Part shown: positions 43,900 through 56,771 of the stretch, piece by piece | Layout: every line of letters begins with the position of its first letter | How positions within the stretch are numbered: position 1 is the first letter of the stretch | Assembly (NCBI GenBank): GCA_028386065.3 | Contig: JAKUCV010006746.1 | Coordinates: 114,532 to 178,531, forward strand | Reading direction: 5' to 3' | From: Turnera subulata | Lineage: Eukaryota; Streptophyta; Magnoliopsida; Malpighiales; Passifloraceae | Length of the DNA: 64,000 nucleotides | Position numbers and translations under genes: made by a program | The notes under the pieces: generated by a model | Databases searched by the model: none | Told to the model about the DNA's origin: nothing | What the model saw: only the letters and a program-made list of their open reading frames with translations

Positions 43900-45590
43900 T
43901 CTTGGAATATAAAGAGAAACAAAAGCTGAATAGGAATTGACTAATAGTAAAATATCACGTATCGAATGACCCAGATAAGAAGGATTGAAGGCACATTGTT
44001 GGATAGCTTGGATGAGATAAAGATTGTCAGACTCCAGATCAACTTGTCCACTTGGAACTCATGAGCTAGTGGAATGCCCATACGTGCGGCAAGAGCTTTG
44101 CCACTGGGAATAGCGTAAGTCGAGGCCAAAAATTGAGTTTTAAGAGTAACTACTTGACCATCATAGTTGCTTAACACCACTCCAATTCCAGTACCATAAG
44201 GAGAGAGTGGAGACATATCAGTATTAACCTTGTAGTATCTTATAAGGGGCTGACCAATGGTGATGTTGCGGGCCACTACTCTGTGGTCCAACAATCTGGA
44301 CTTGCACTTGTTGGCAATGGTGCACTAAGCTTAAAGCTTCTTGGACGATCTGAATCGATGAACTGGCTGGGTTTTGGAAGATGAGCTTATTGCGGGCTCG
44401 CCATATAAACCACATGATCATAATCAATATTAGCTGCATACTCCCAACCCTCCTATCAAGCAGTCGCCTCCAATATGTCCACACAAAACGAATGTTCCAT
44501 TTGAACAAAGCCATCAAAAGACCAAGTTTGCCAAACTGCCTTCGCCCAAGGGCATTCATAGAACAAATGCAAATAGGATTCTGGTTGTGCCTAATAGTGG
44601 AGGCATACTGGATCAATAGGGATGTGTCTGCTAGCTAAATTGGTGCGAATATGAAGTATATTGGTGCATAGCCTCCAAGCAAAGGATCAAATTTTAGGTG
44701 GGATGCAACGCAACCACAATTTCGCCATCAATATTTATGATGGGGTGGGACTGACACTTTGCTAGCTAAGGTAACCGGATATAATAGTTGAAGAGCCACA
44801 AAATATCCAGTCTTAATAGCATAAGAGCCATAGTCATGATGCGCGCCACTGAAATAGTTGGGTCGAGGCTGAATAGTTAGAGGAATGATCTTTATAAGTT
44901 TCACTTCATCAGGTGCAAAAACTGCATCTATCAAGCTCCTATTCCAGTCACCTGTGAGAAGATCAATGAGTTCAGAAACCATAGAGGTGTCCTCAGAAAG
45001 CAAAATAGGAGAAAGGACATGCCCATCATGTTCTTGTGGCAACTAGTTCGAACCCCAAATAGGAGTTGATAAGTCATCACCGATAGAAATATGAAGCACT
45101 TGTTCGAGAATCGGTCGAGCACTAAGGATAATTCTCCAAGTAAAGCTTGGCTGAAATCAAATAGGAGCTTCTATAAAGCGAATACGGGGGAAGTAACGGG
45201 CTTTGAATATTCTAGCCAACAAACTCGATTGGTTATGGCCAACTTTGTTTAGCTACAAAAGCTAAATTAGTGGTCTCAAAGATAAAGTCTAACTCCATTT
45301 GCTTTCGAATTACACAACTTTTCCCAAGCCAACCAATGTACTTTTCGCTTGTCATCTCTTTGTCCCCTAGAATTATCTAACCAAAGACTTGAGCTGAGAA
45401 CAAGTAATTGCAGGCAATTTGAAACAACTCATCAGGTAATTCAATATCGATTGTACCACAAATTTAATAAAGATTTTATGACCTGCATCATTAAGGAATT
45501 CCTCCTTCCACTGGCCCATCTTTTTAGTCACTCTATCAAGAATAGCTGAAGAGATTAACTTCTTGAACTTACCAACCATAACTAGTAATC
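43900..45590 (-). pseudogene. LINE remnant B: end of RT, zf-RVT and RNase H
   Basis: This is a second, separate LINE piece in the same orientation. 45579-45373 is RT C-terminus (LDRVTKKMGQWKEEFLNDAG, VVQSILNYLMSCF). 45122-44728 is the linker and zf-RVT (LIDAVFAPDEVKLIKIIPL, YAIKTGYFVA). 44616-44224 continues (MNALGRRQFGKLGLLMALFK, MWFIWRARNKLIFQNPAS). 44294-43941 is a plant-LINE RNase H (YYKVNTDMSPLSPYGTGIGV, KALAARMGIPLAHEF). Only frameshifted parts remain. Confidence 0.78.
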
Positions 45591-47344
45591 CTAAGTTTTT
45601 TTTAAAGTGTCAATCACAGACCTTTGAATACTAAATTGAAAAACCATCATTATTTTTTTAATAAAATGAAAAATTCCTTATACACAAAATCATAGAGATG
45701 CCCTTAGTTAGTGTTAAAAAAATAGTCAAAATGATTTTTATCAAGATTGAACTATAGTAGTAATAAGAATCGTGCATGATCAACACAACACATAATCAAT
45801 AGGAATCGTGCATGGTCAACACAATACATAATCAATTTGGGCAATTGGTATCGTGGCTGCCAAAGGTAAACCAACAGAAATGAGTCTCCTCGTTTTTCTC
45901 TGCCCTCTCTCATCCTTTTCCAACAGAAAGGACACAGTTCAACCAAAAAAATTTAAATTTCAAAAACTAGATCTCCACACATCAATTAAGCTTTCAACCA
46001 TCGTCTGGTCCTAATTCTGCAAATTTGTATTTGAGATTATCATGTTATTACTCCATCAACAACTCCTCAACATGTGAGCCAAAGGTGCATTTTCTTCAAA
46101 AGTTTTCACCAACAACAATCATTCTCTGCCGGTTTTTCTACCGGAGATGGGGTAGAGGAGCAGCTGGTGTCTTCCTCCCTCGTCTTCTATAATTCTCATG
46201 CTCTAGTATCTTTTAAACAAGTACCAATCCACTCAGGTTGGGTCTATAGCACCTAATTCTTTTGAAGAATTAAGTCGCACCTAGTGTGTGCTGTGAGCAG
46301 AGGCCTTCCTCTTCCTTGGGCTGCTGTGTTTTTTTTCTTAGAATGACAGGTGATGACACCGGCGGCAGAGGCGGTGCGGTACCGGAAGTTGTGGCGATGG
46401 CAGCACTAGCAACAGCCGCGGTGGAGCTGTGATGGCTCTGGCTCTTGGCTCCGGTAATGGCTCTGGCGACGACGAAGGAGATGACGATGACGAAGAGCCT
46501 GACCCAGATTTAGCAGGTTTTTTTTGTTGGAACAGTTAATCAAGCAGGGATGGATTTTAGTGTATCCTTCTTGCTTTGAAATGCTACATGACATAAAGGA
46601 TGATAAAAGAGCCCCCCCCACCCACCGCATTCATGCACCCGAGAGATGAAACTGGCTATTTATGCGTGCTCTGATTTCCATCCCCACGTGCTCGTGCTAG
46701 CATAGTACCGGCCTGTCATCGAATTTTCATATTGTATACTTGTATAGAGCAAGTATGGTTTAGGATATGGGATTGGCAAAATTGGGGATTGAATTAGATT
46801 GTTGTTTATCTCCAAATTACTTGGTATAATCCCAGGCTTAATCCTTTATGTTGTTTTTTTTCATGTTTATGTTTTCAGTTGTAACGTAATGACCAGTGTA
46901 TTCCTCTTTATTTAATATAACTATGTTTTCTGGAAAAAAGAAAATTGGGCAGTTGGTAAAGCAAAACCCTAAAGATATTATTCTTTGTTCTCCAAAAAAA
47001 TATCATCAACCCGGTTATATCAAATAATATATCATCAGCCTATTATTTGCGTGGGTAAGGGTAACTAAATATCTTGGCTTTGGAAATATGAAACGAAGAA
47101 AATAAAGAAAAAAAAAAACCTAAAAAATTAGCACCGTCCGTTACGGAGAGGATCTCCGGGACCAAAATCCAACCGTAGGATCCAATCCACACCGTCCCTC
47201 CCTCCAAACCTTAACGCTGCCAAATCACGCAATCTCTATATACCCCCAAAGCTAAACCTGTTTTTGTTTTAACGAAAAAAGAAGAAAAAGAAAAACATCG
47301 AAGCAAAAGCAGCAGCAGCAAGCAAAGCAACAACAGCAGCAAAC
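45591..47344. other. Intergenic region upstream of eIF4B
   Basis: There is a 37-bp tandem duplication at 45768-45838 (gaatcgtgcatgatcaacac unit). A GC-richer patch at 46330-46520 encodes a short acidic frame (46432-46539: MALALGSGNGSGDDEGDDDD, then EEPDPDLAG). That could be an exon fragment, but I see no family or splice partner. 47090-47344 presumably holds the eIF4B promoter and leader, including ctatatacccc near 47235 and an A-rich leader with aagcagcagcagcaa. Confidence 0.45.
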
Positions 47345-49213
47345 ATGGCGGCAGCAGTGTCTTCTCCTTGGGGCAAGCCCGGCGCGTGGGCTTTAGACGC
47401 CGAGGAAAACGAAGCCGAACTCCAACAAGAACACGAGCAACAACAGAAACAACAGAGCTCCGTGTTCTCCGCTCCATCCGAATTCCCTTCCCTGGCGGCC
47501 GCCGCCTCCACCAAGCAGCCCAAGAAGAAGAAGAACCAAACCCTATCCCTCGCCGAGTTCTCCAAGCAGTCGACCGCCCTCGAGCCCAGGGGCCTCACCC
47601 CCGAAGATCTCCTCGTCCTCCCCACCGGCCCCCGCCAGCGCTCCGCCGAGGAGCTCGACCGCACCCGCCTCGGCGGCGGCTTCAGAAACTACGGCCAGAA
47701 TTCCCGCGGAGACGATTCCTCCAATTCCAGATGGGGCGGCGGCGGCGGTAGCAGAGACGGCGGGAGCAACGGCTCTAGGTTTTCTAACCGGGAATCCAAC
47801 CGGGAGTACGCCCCCTCCCGGGCCGACGAGATAGACGACTGGTCGAAGACGAAGAAGTCGCCCACCGGGAACGGCTTCGAGTCGTCGAGGAGGGAGAGAG
47901 GGCCCGGTGGTTCCTTCTTCGATTCGCAGTCCAGGGCGGACGAATCCGACAGCTGGGTGGCCAATAAGCCGTCCGATCCGCCGCGTAGGCATGGCAGCTT
48001 CGAGAAGCGAGGCAGTTTCGACTCTTTATCGAGGGATAGGCAACCCTCCAATGGCGGCGGATTCTCTGCTGCGGATTCGGATAGTAGTTGGGGAAGGAAG
48101 AACAGCTTTGATTCCTTGTCCAGAGATAGGCAATCGCCTAGCGGTGGGTTTTCTGCGGCGGATTCCGATAGTACTTGGGGGCGGAAGAGAGAAGAGAGCA
48201 GCGGTAATGGAAGTAACGGGAGGCCGAGGTTGGTGCTGCAGCCACGCACCCTGCCCGTGAGTAACGGCAATGGCGCGGTAGCAAAACCAAAGGGGCCTAG
48301 CCCGTTTGGCGAGGCCAGGCCCAGAGAGGAGGTTCTGGCGGAGAAAGGGCAGGACTATAAGGAGATTGATGAGAAATTAGAGAGTGTTAAGATTAGTGAA
48401 AAGAAGGAAGTCGAAAGAGGGCGGAGAAGCTTTGGTGGTAATGGGCGTTCAAGTCCAGGGGATGAGCGCACAGAAACCAGCTGGAGGAAGCCCGTTGACG
48501 TTGATGCTGATGCCTCTGGGACTCCTGTTACTGATGATGCTCCACTGAGGTTTGTTATTCTGGCCTTCTATTAGATTTGTTAGAATTCAATTTGATTGCT
48601 TTTGTGATTCTTAGTTGTGTATAATTTGATGTGGTTGAAATAGCCATGTTCCACATTGAGGATGTTTGCTGGCTGGTTTATCCAGGAATGTCACTTTTTG
48701 TTTAGGATTGGCTGATTTGTTGTTTGAATTTGATATCGGCTTTTTTTTTTTTTTAATATGCTGTCAGGGATACGGTAGGTCATCTTTATCTGAAGTCGTT
48801 TGTTTCCTTGTACTGGTCTTGTGATGGGGCAAGTGTTCTGTAGCTTGTAGTTTGTGTTGGTTGCAATTTTACTACCACCATTCAATTGAAACTTGTTGGT
48901 GGTAAGTTGATGTTGTGTTGTTCATTACTTTTTGTCTTGGGTCACTTGTGTAATCTATTAACCATGCTGATTATGGGGTTGTGCTTGCGTCATGTGCCTT
49001 CTTTCCTTGGTTTTTGCATGATTGCATTCGTTTTCCACAACATAGATTGATATCGTTTGATGTTGTTTAAGTTGAAGATGATGCAAGTTCAAAAATGTAT
49101 TAGTAGCCATGCCATAAATTTTGGTTTTCCTCTAATGCAGTGCCGAAACTACTGAGAATGTATATGCTGCCCTGGAGGAGATTAACGAGGAAGAACTTGC
49201 CGAAGGCAACTGA
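47345..49213 (+). CDS. eIF4B: Eukaryotic translation initiation factor 4B (425 aa, 2 exons)
   Basis: Exon 1 is 47345-48549 and exon 2 is 49141-49213. The intron is GT-AG and the frame totals 1278 nt. The protein matches plant eIF4B from end to end: MAAAVSSPWGKPGAWALDAE, FPSLAAAASTK, KKKKNQTLSLAEF, LPTGPRQRSAEELDR, a Gly/Arg/Ser-rich disordered middle, RPRLVLQPRTLPV, PFGEARPREEVLAEKGQDYK, SWRKPVD. Two near-identical NSFDSLSRDRQ/GFSAADSDS blocks repeat at about residues 220-280. eIF4B binds mRNA, eIF4A, eIF3 and poly(A)-binding protein in the cytosol and stimulates the eIF4A/eIF4F helicase during scanning. A 591-bp intron separates a 24-residue acidic C-terminus (ALEEINEEELAEGN). Length and motifs look complete. 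Confidence 0.95.
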
Positions 49214-50870
49214 AGCTGGAGTTTTACAATTTGGTTTTGGATGCTGAGCATTAAGGAAAAGAAGGAATAGAAAACTTTGAATTTTTTTGGTAGTCCAAGG
49301 TGTCTCGTTTTCCTTTTTTTTTTTTTCTTAATTAAATTTTTGTGAGTTTTGCCGTGACTGTTGTTATTGGTTTTTTTTTTTTTTTTTTGAGAATCAGACT
49401 GTTGTTATTGTTGGATACTGTGTGGAAGACAATTTTGGGTAGGGTTTAAGTTATTAACACTTGTCTGGCCTGTTGGTCTGTTACTAGCCGGTATTGAGCT
49501 TCAGAATTATTTGTGGTAATTTTATGACTGCTCCCTTCATCCTTGAATCTGCCCTTCTGTCACTTGATAGATAAAATTATACCGTTGGAAATTTGTGAAA
49601 TGAATTTAAATGTGTGATTCTAACTTCAATGCATTGCCATCTATCAATTTCACTTGGCTGCACGATTGAGAATAGGCTTTAAAAAGACCAACTCCTAGGG
49701 ATGGAGTACTTGGGTAGGACACTACAGATCTGATGAGAATTGTGTAAGATCCAACTGGCAATCATAAGGGGCCGGCTGTGATGCCCCCGTTAACATCTTG
49801 AGTAGTATATACTATGGAATGCTTATGTGCACTCTATAAAGTGGCATCAATTGATCCTGACATTCCATATGCTCAACCATTTACCTTGTACATACTACCC
49901 TGTATATCAGCGACTAGGTGCCCAACGCGTCCATGCCTATACATGCATGTATGGTGTGGTGTGTGTATCCTCAACATAAAAGACATGGCCTTCCCCTGAC
50001 TTGGCACACGAGTACAAGTTATGTCCTTTCACTACTCATCAATGCTTCTTGCTACTTTAACGGCTAACTAACACCCTCCAGTCTCCACCGCCAAAAGTTG
50101 CTTAGGATGGTTGTAGTAGAGTTATCCGCAGTGGGGGGGATGTAACGGCCTTTTTGAAAGAAAAGAGCTCCAGCTCATGAATGTGTTAGGTAGGACGGCT
50201 ATACTACATCGCTGCTTTAATTGCGAAATCTTGATGAATTCCAGATGGCTAACTTGATTGCATGCTTGGTAAAAGGAGGACATGCACGGAAATATTGCAG
50301 CTCGATTTTACAGTTCTGGAAGGAGGGGTGTTCTTGATCTAGCTAGATTGTACCAAAATGTGCAGCTCCTTAATTAATTGGTTCTGGAAGAAGGGGTTTC
50401 TTTTTTTTCTTTGGGGGGTGCGTTCTCCATCCAGGATTTAACCAGAATGTTCAATAAAACTAACTGATTGAATTGACCTTCATTCACAAAAGAACAGACA
50501 AATTCAATTTTCAAGGACAGAAGAAGCCTGAAATTCTCAGCCTATACGAGCATAAAATCTTTCAATTGAAAAGGCACAATTAGCTTGGAAGGGTTACTAG
50601 CCAGTCTATGGTAAAAACACCGATGATCTGTTTATTACCCACCACTCTTAAATGCACTATCTGCTGTTCCCACTTTGTTTTCAAAATATTTTCAACACTT
50701 CATAAATATTGGCAGTTGAGAGTTAAAAAGATCACCACTCGTTTTCTTCTCTTTTCCTGACAATTGCGGAAAGCATTTATAAATACTTTCATCTCACAAA
50801 GACTCTTTATGCCCTCTCCATTAATTAAGTCTGGTGTCACTCTCTTCTGCATAATTTTCAAGCAGCACAT
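49214..50870. other. Intergenic region between eIF4B and the proline-rich protein gene
   Basis: It begins with the eIF4B 3' region (T-rich runs at 49285-49390). The rest is AT-rich with no recognisable gene or repeat. No clear TATA box was identified for the next gene. Confidence 0.5.
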
Positions 50871-52717
50871 ATGGATTGGTCACAAAGACTCCTTTTCTCA
50901 GTTCTTCTCATCCTTGCTTCATTGATTGATGGGACTCGAGCAGATGCCAGTGTGAGTGGCACTGTCTTCTGCGACCAATGCAAGGACGGGCATGTAACTC
51001 TCTTCGACTACCCAATTTATGGTTAGATCCATCATTCTTTACCACATGTTTTAGTTTTCCATTCCTTAATTACCTGTTACATTTAGACAATAACCTTTGT
51101 TACATGTCTTTAGTCTTCACACATATTGTATGTTTCTGTACTTGAAGCCTTTGGTAACCTTAGTTTTGTATAAAACTATGATCTGTTATGATGTTCCTAA
51201 CCATATCTTGAAAAAATAAGAAAATGTTATTGTCGTTTCATCCTTGCCAGTGTTCTTTCTGCAGGAGTGAAAGTTACACTTGCATGTTTGGATCCAAATG
51301 GACAAATCATATTTTCAAGAGAAGAGACCAGTAATTGGTTTGGTCACTATGCAATGAGGTTGGAAGGCACCCCAGATATGAGCAACTGCTATGCTCAGGT
51401 CTCCACCAGCGGTCAGGGCCCAAATCGCTGTGGCGCAGGAGCTGGTCCTGCACAAAAGATTAGACTCCTCTTCAGGTTTTTTGATACGGAAGTCTACACC
51501 GTGGATGCTTTGCTTTCTGAGCCTGCTGAGCCCATGTCATTTTGCCCGAGGTTCAGTAACCCAGGGCCTGCACCTATAACACCTGTGAATCCTCCAGTAA
51601 TACCGTCTCCTCCACCGCCTTTCAGTCTACCTCCTCCGCCTAGATTGCCAACACCACCACCTGAATTCCCTCTTCCTCCTCCTTTCAGGCTTCCTCCTTC
51701 GCCTAGATTGCCACCAGTACCTTCACTGCCTCCCATGCCACCGATGCCCTTCCTCCGACCATCCGCATGTTCACACCAGTGAGTTCTTTATAATGCTATG
51801 AGTGCTTAGATCAGTTTTCTCCTTAGACATGTAATAGCAAAGTGCATTGTCATTCACCATAAAGCTTGTTAAAGAGTTCAGCATTATCTGATGAATTGTC
51901 AGGTTCACATGTAAGGCCAACAATTGCAACTTTGTGGAGGAAGCATACTTTATAATAGGATAGTAGTTTTGAGACATTTACATGGTAGAGAATGACGGCA
52001 CAAGCCAGTAGATAACTGATAAATGTCGAAGTTGAGCCCATAAAGCAACGTAGTAGTTTAATAAATGCATATCACGGATTTGAAGCCCTCAAAAGAAATG
52101 TCACTTAAGACTTCTCTTACAATAAATTGGTTACTGATGGCTGGCTTGTTGGAGGAATTATTGATTGCAAGCATGCTGCCTTTACAAAAAGTGGATAAAT
52201 TTCTGAACAGTGTGGGCGCAGGCTCTTTTGCTAATGTTTATTCATCAAGTGTGCCAGCATTTGCTGGCATATAAACGCTAGTTCCTGCACCTCTAAATTG
52301 GGCTGGAGTTGAATGATCAGTACTGCTTCTTGTTCTCCAACTAATTGGTCTATGTAATTCTTCAGGAACTGGACAAATCCAGAGTACAGATGCTATTGGA
52401 GATATGTAAACCCTGACATGAAAGTAGCTGTTGTTTTCGGGTTGGTCGCGGGAAGAAGATATGGTACAGACATTACACTATGGGAAGGTCTGATGGGTAG
52501 GGGTGACCCCTACAGGACTCTCCTTAGGGAAGGAACAACGGCACTCCTGAATTCCTACAACAGTCTTCTGTTCCCTTACAATGCAATCAGTGTGGTCACC
52601 CAGATGAACTGGGCCTTACTGGGTTCCCAGAGGGCTGTCCTCCATACAGCTTTAAGGTTCATGAGAGCCAATTTTGGTTCCAGCAATGTGACCTGCAATT
52701 TCACTCCATGCAAGTGA
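50871..52717 (+). CDS. Secreted Ole e 1-like, proline-rich cell-wall protein (FOCL1-like, 338 aa, 3 exons)
   Basis: Exons: 50871-51021, 51265-51778, 52366-52717 (GT-AG introns, 1017 nt). Residues 1-25 are a signal peptide (MDWSQRLLFSVLLILASLID...). Residues 27-155 form a Pollen Ole e 1/extensin-type domain with spaced Cys (FCDQCKDG, LACLDPNGQ, NCYAQVS, NRCGAG, FCPRF). Residues 160-215 are a Pro-rich spacer of repeated LPPPP/LPPSPRLP. Residues 220-338 form a conserved C-terminal domain (YRCYWRYVNPDMKVAVVFGL, GRRYGTDITLWEGLMGRG, NVTCNFTPCK). This layout resembles the Arabidopsis cell-wall protein FOCL1 (fused outer cuticular ledge), needed for the stomatal ledge. That assignment is from memory of the architecture. 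The wall location is supported by the signal peptide and Pro-rich region. Confidence 0.85.
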
Positions 52718-52993
52718 TTTATATGATTTGCTCTTTTTTTTTTTCTTTTCTTTTTGTCTATTCATTAGATATGATTATATTGTGCTCTTCATAGTCATAC
52801 AGTGAGCAAGTTACTACTCTGTTCCTGCTGTAATATTAATGGTACATGTATGGAATTCATCTATTACTGCCGTTTTACCCTACGAGTTGATGATAAATTA
52901 TTCATATAATATTCAAGGTTTAGTTAGAAAATAACATTTGGAAAGATAATTCTGCCTATGGCAAAGCTTTGGATTGGCTACTGTTTCTTAAAG

Positions 52994-53376
52994 GATTGGG
53001 CTCCTCTCCAGTTGGGGGTAACATGAGATATCCTGTTAAGTCAATTTCAACTATTAGATTAAATCTAATGGTTCTTAATTATTTTATAAGATATTTTTTC
53101 AACACTGTATTTTTTTTTGTTTCTTTCCTTTAACCGATGAAGACAAAAAAAATAAGAGAGTAAAAAACATGTGTGAAAAAAGAAAAAAATTAAATGAGTT
53201 GTTTTGTTTATGTCATCGGTTAAAGGAAAGAAACAAAAAGAAAAAAAGAGAAATAAATGCTGTTTTAAAAAGGTACTATCTTATAAAATAATTAAAAACA
53301 ATTAAATTTAATCTAATGGTTGAGATTGACTTAACAGGATGTCTCCTGTTACCCCCAACTCGAGAGGAGCCCAATC
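52994..53376. mobile_element. Foldback MITE, Mutator-like, 383 bp
   Basis: The terminal inverted repeats are long (over 100 bp: gattgggctcctctc, gttgggggtaaca, tcctgttaagtcaat, attagattaaat, attattttataagat). They end at 52994 and 53376. The inner part adds an inverted pair around gtttctttcctttaaccgat. The flanks gtttcttaaag and tttttttaaag look like an imperfect 9-10-bp target duplication, as for Mutator-like elements. There is no coding capacity. It lies between the FOCL1-like and amidase genes. Confidence 0.75.
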
Positions 53377-53822
53377 TTTTTTTAAAGCTTTGATGAATCT
53401 TAGCGTTTGTCCTTTCTTCTTCTCCTGGTAAAATTAGCTTTAGTAGCAAACTTGGAGATTATAATTTTTGAAATTAAACGAAAAACAGTTTTTTTTTCAT
53501 TTTTTTTCACTTTTAATATGTAGTTTTTACCAAATTTCAAGAAGTTTGTTTTGTGTGGAAAAAGATGGATGAAATGTAAAGGTTGAAAGTCGTTTGTTGA
53601 ACATCAAGATGATCATTATTAAAATTCTCAAAAAAAGGAAAAAGTTGATCATTATTAAAAGAAAAAAAAGACAGTAAAGTAGGATTAAAATATTGTATTC
53701 GCATTCCTCCTCTTTAACATTTTTTTTGTCTATTCATTAGTAAGTGGAGGAGTTTAAACCCAACATTTTAATTTTTTTTAGTTGCACTTTGATGCCCAGC
53801 TCAAGAACACATCTCTCCAAAC

Positions 53823-56070
53823 ATGTTCAATCTCCTCTGTTCTGCGCCATTGATATCTCTACTTCTCCTCCTATCCAATATCGCACAAACAACCCATTGC
53901 TTACCATTACCAATCGAAGAAGCCACCATCCAAGAATTCCAGCTCGCATTCGGTGAAAACAAGCTTACCTCGAAACAGCTAGTCAACTTTTACATTAAAC
54001 AAATCCAAGCTCTCAATCCTCTTCTTCACAGCGTGATCGAATTGAACCCAGACGCGTTAGCTCAGGCAGATGAAGCTGATAAAGAGAGGGAGATAAATAA
54101 GGGAAGCAGGTTATTAGGGGACCTGCATGGGATCCCTGTGCTGTTAAAGGACAGCATCGGAACTAAAGACAAGTTGAACACAACTTGTGGGTCATATGCA
54201 CTTCTGGGTTCCGAGGTTCCACGTGATGCTCACGTGGTGGAGAGGCTGAGGAATGCAGGAGCTGTGATCCTAGGCAAGGCCAGTCTCAGTGAGTGGTATC
54301 ACTGCAGGTCTTTTCAGATTCCTAATGGTTGGTCTGCCAGAGGTGGTCAAGCTAAGGTCGGTCTTTTCTCTTTACTGTTTTATTAGTTTGTCTCATTTTT
54401 TTTGGTATAGCATACGTATCTCTGCACACTGCACAGGGTCTGCAAGTGAAATAGTTAATCCTGTTGTTTGGAGTTTGTCTTTCAATTATTGCCAGCTAAT
54501 CTTGTTAAGTAGCTGCTAGCTACTTAATGATCATTTATATATATATAATATGAAGTGATTAGTTTTCTTCTACGGTGTTTTGAAAATTTATGTAGGACAT
54601 TTATATGTGTAGAATCCTTATGTGGAATGGGGCGATCCATGTGGTTCAAGCAGCGGATCAGCAATATCAGTGGCTGCAAATATGGTGGCAGTGTCACTGG
54701 GGACAGAAACAGATGGCTCTATAATTTGTCCAGCAGACCATAACTCGGTTGTAGGGCTTAAGCCAACTGTTGGACTCACTAGTCGTGCCGGTGTGATCCC
54801 AGTTTCACCTCGTCAGGACTCCATTGGGTGGAGCTTCTAACATTTGACCGAATTTTGGGTGTTTTGATTTCCTTTGGTTCCATTTACAGAAGCTAAATTA
54901 AGTTGTATGCACCTAATTTGCATTTTGATAAAAATTGCAGGCCCATATGCAGGACAGTGTCTGATGCAGTGTATGTACTTGATGCAATAGTTGGTTATGA
55001 TCCAAGAGACCATGAAGCCACAAAGGAAGCAGCCAAGTTTTTTCCTACCGGTGGCTATAAACAGTTCCTTAAAGCAGATGGGCTAAGAGGGAAGAGGCTT
55101 GGTGTAGTGAGAAACCCATTTCAGGGTTCTTTCAATGATTCAACTGTTATATCAGCAGTCAACCGTCATCTGGAAATTTTAAGGTACCATCAAACAAGCG
55201 CAGTTACCAGACCACGAGTTATCCACTATTTTGCAAGTTAACAACTTCAAGTTTCATCAATGAAGGCTCATGGCTACTTAAATTTTGTTGTTGTGCATTT
55301 TAGGGAAGGAGGTGCAATAGTTGTTGATAATCTGGAAATATCTGGGATTGATGTCATTTTGAATCCTTATGAAAGTGGCGAATTGATTGCAATACTAGCA
55401 GAGTTCAAGCTCACAATCAATCGCTACCTTGAAGAACTTGTCAAATCGCCTGTGAGGTCATTGACCGACATTATTGATTTCAACACCCGCAATCCTGAAC
55501 TGGTATGCTTCTTGTGGATTTGGTATGCTTCAAGCAAATACAAGCAAGAAAACTCAACAACTGATAGTATCATTATACCATGATGATGATCTGCTTAAAC
55601 TATGTTAGAGCAGTTCCGTCTGATAATTAGCCCTGACAAGTGGTAACAAGTTTTGTCATTGTCCATTGCAGGAAAACCTGAAGGAGTATGGTCAAGAACT
55701 GCTCACTGCATCAGATATGACAAATGGGATTGGTGAGGATGAAATCAAGGCAATGAAGTTTATGGAGAAACTATCAGAAGAAGGATTTGAAAAACTGATG
55801 AAAGAGAATGAATTAGATGCCATGGTCACAATAGGCTCAGATGTCTCATCAGTGCTAGCCATTGGAGGTTATCCAGCAATTACGGTCCCAGCAGGCTATG
55901 GAAGTACAGGAATGCCATTTGGGATATGTTTTGGGGGATTAAAAGGCATGGAGCCAAAACTGATTGAAGTTGCTTATGCATTTGAGCAGGCTACAAAGTC
56001 ACGCAGGCCCCCTTTCTCTGGCTCGTTGAACTTGCATGGAATTTCTTCCATTGAAGTTGAAAACTGCTAG
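53823..56070 (+). CDS. Secreted amidase-signature enzyme (529 aa, 5 exons)
   Basis: Exons: 53823-54356, 54613-54827, 54941-55183, 55304-55502, 55672-56070 (GT-AG, 1590 nt). An N-terminal signal peptide (MFNLLCSAPLISLLLLLSNI) precedes an amidase domain. The Ser-Ser-Lys triad is visible: Lys109 in GIPVLLKDSIG, the cis-Ser near residue 190 in CGSSSGSAISVAANM, and the nucleophile Ser near residue 214 in LGTETDGSI. The C-terminal half keeps VGLKPTVGLTSRAGVIPVS, SIGPICRTVSDAVYVLDAI and GYPAITVPAGY. Amidase-signature enzymes hydrolyse carboxylic amides; the substrate cannot be read from the sequence. It resembles the plant group of probable amidases with a secretory leader, and the family length is about right. 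The exon 1 donor (AAG/gtcggt) is weak but joins to the conserved NPYV block. Confidence 0.93.
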
Positions 56071-56771
56071 CTCACAAAAATTTATGTTGTTTTGGAGGAC
56101 ATTGTTTAAAGCCAAGTTTCAGAATTACAATTGTGTTTAGTTAAATGCGATTGCCAGCTTGTATTCCCTAGTTCCGTATGGGGCATTGCCTCTTTACAAT
56201 GAAATTTCAATAGGGAAATAAATAGAACCACTAGTAGGTAGTAATTGCTACTGCAATAGATAAACTTATTACATCCAAAATTACTGAAATCTGCCATAAG
56301 GTGCGATGATAACAGTCTACATCCAATACAGACAAAGGGCGGGGAAATTGATTTTGTCCCTTTATGGACCACTCTACATGAACCTGTAGAAAGCAGGCTA
56401 AGTAGAGGAGAGCTTGAAATTCTTGGATACGTTTATTATTTCTACTGTAGTAGAAAGCCTGTTGTGACTGTTAGGTTCGTTGCTGAAGTGAAGACTGATA
56501 AATCACTCCTTAAATTTCTGATATGTATGGATTACTTCCTACGACAGTAATTGCAGATTATCACTAGAGAGGTACATAATTTTGGCATATGAGAACTATA
56601 TATTCATTTAACTTTGATTTTGTGAGTAGATATTTGGTTATCCACTTTTGAATAATATAATTCAGTTTTTAATATGTTAACATTAGTTATATTTTACAGA
56701 TTAAACATGAAAATTTCAAACCACCCCAAATTTTATCATGGGTTGCATCCCCATAGCACATGGTAAAATTG

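Noticed and set aside
47269..48270. Long open frames on the - strand and in other frames over eIF4B exon 1
   Set aside because: They are shadows of the GC-rich eIF4B coding exon; the + strand product is unmistakable.
51494..51736. Gly-rich open frame on the - strand
   Set aside because: It is the complement of the proline-rich part of the FOCL1-like gene.
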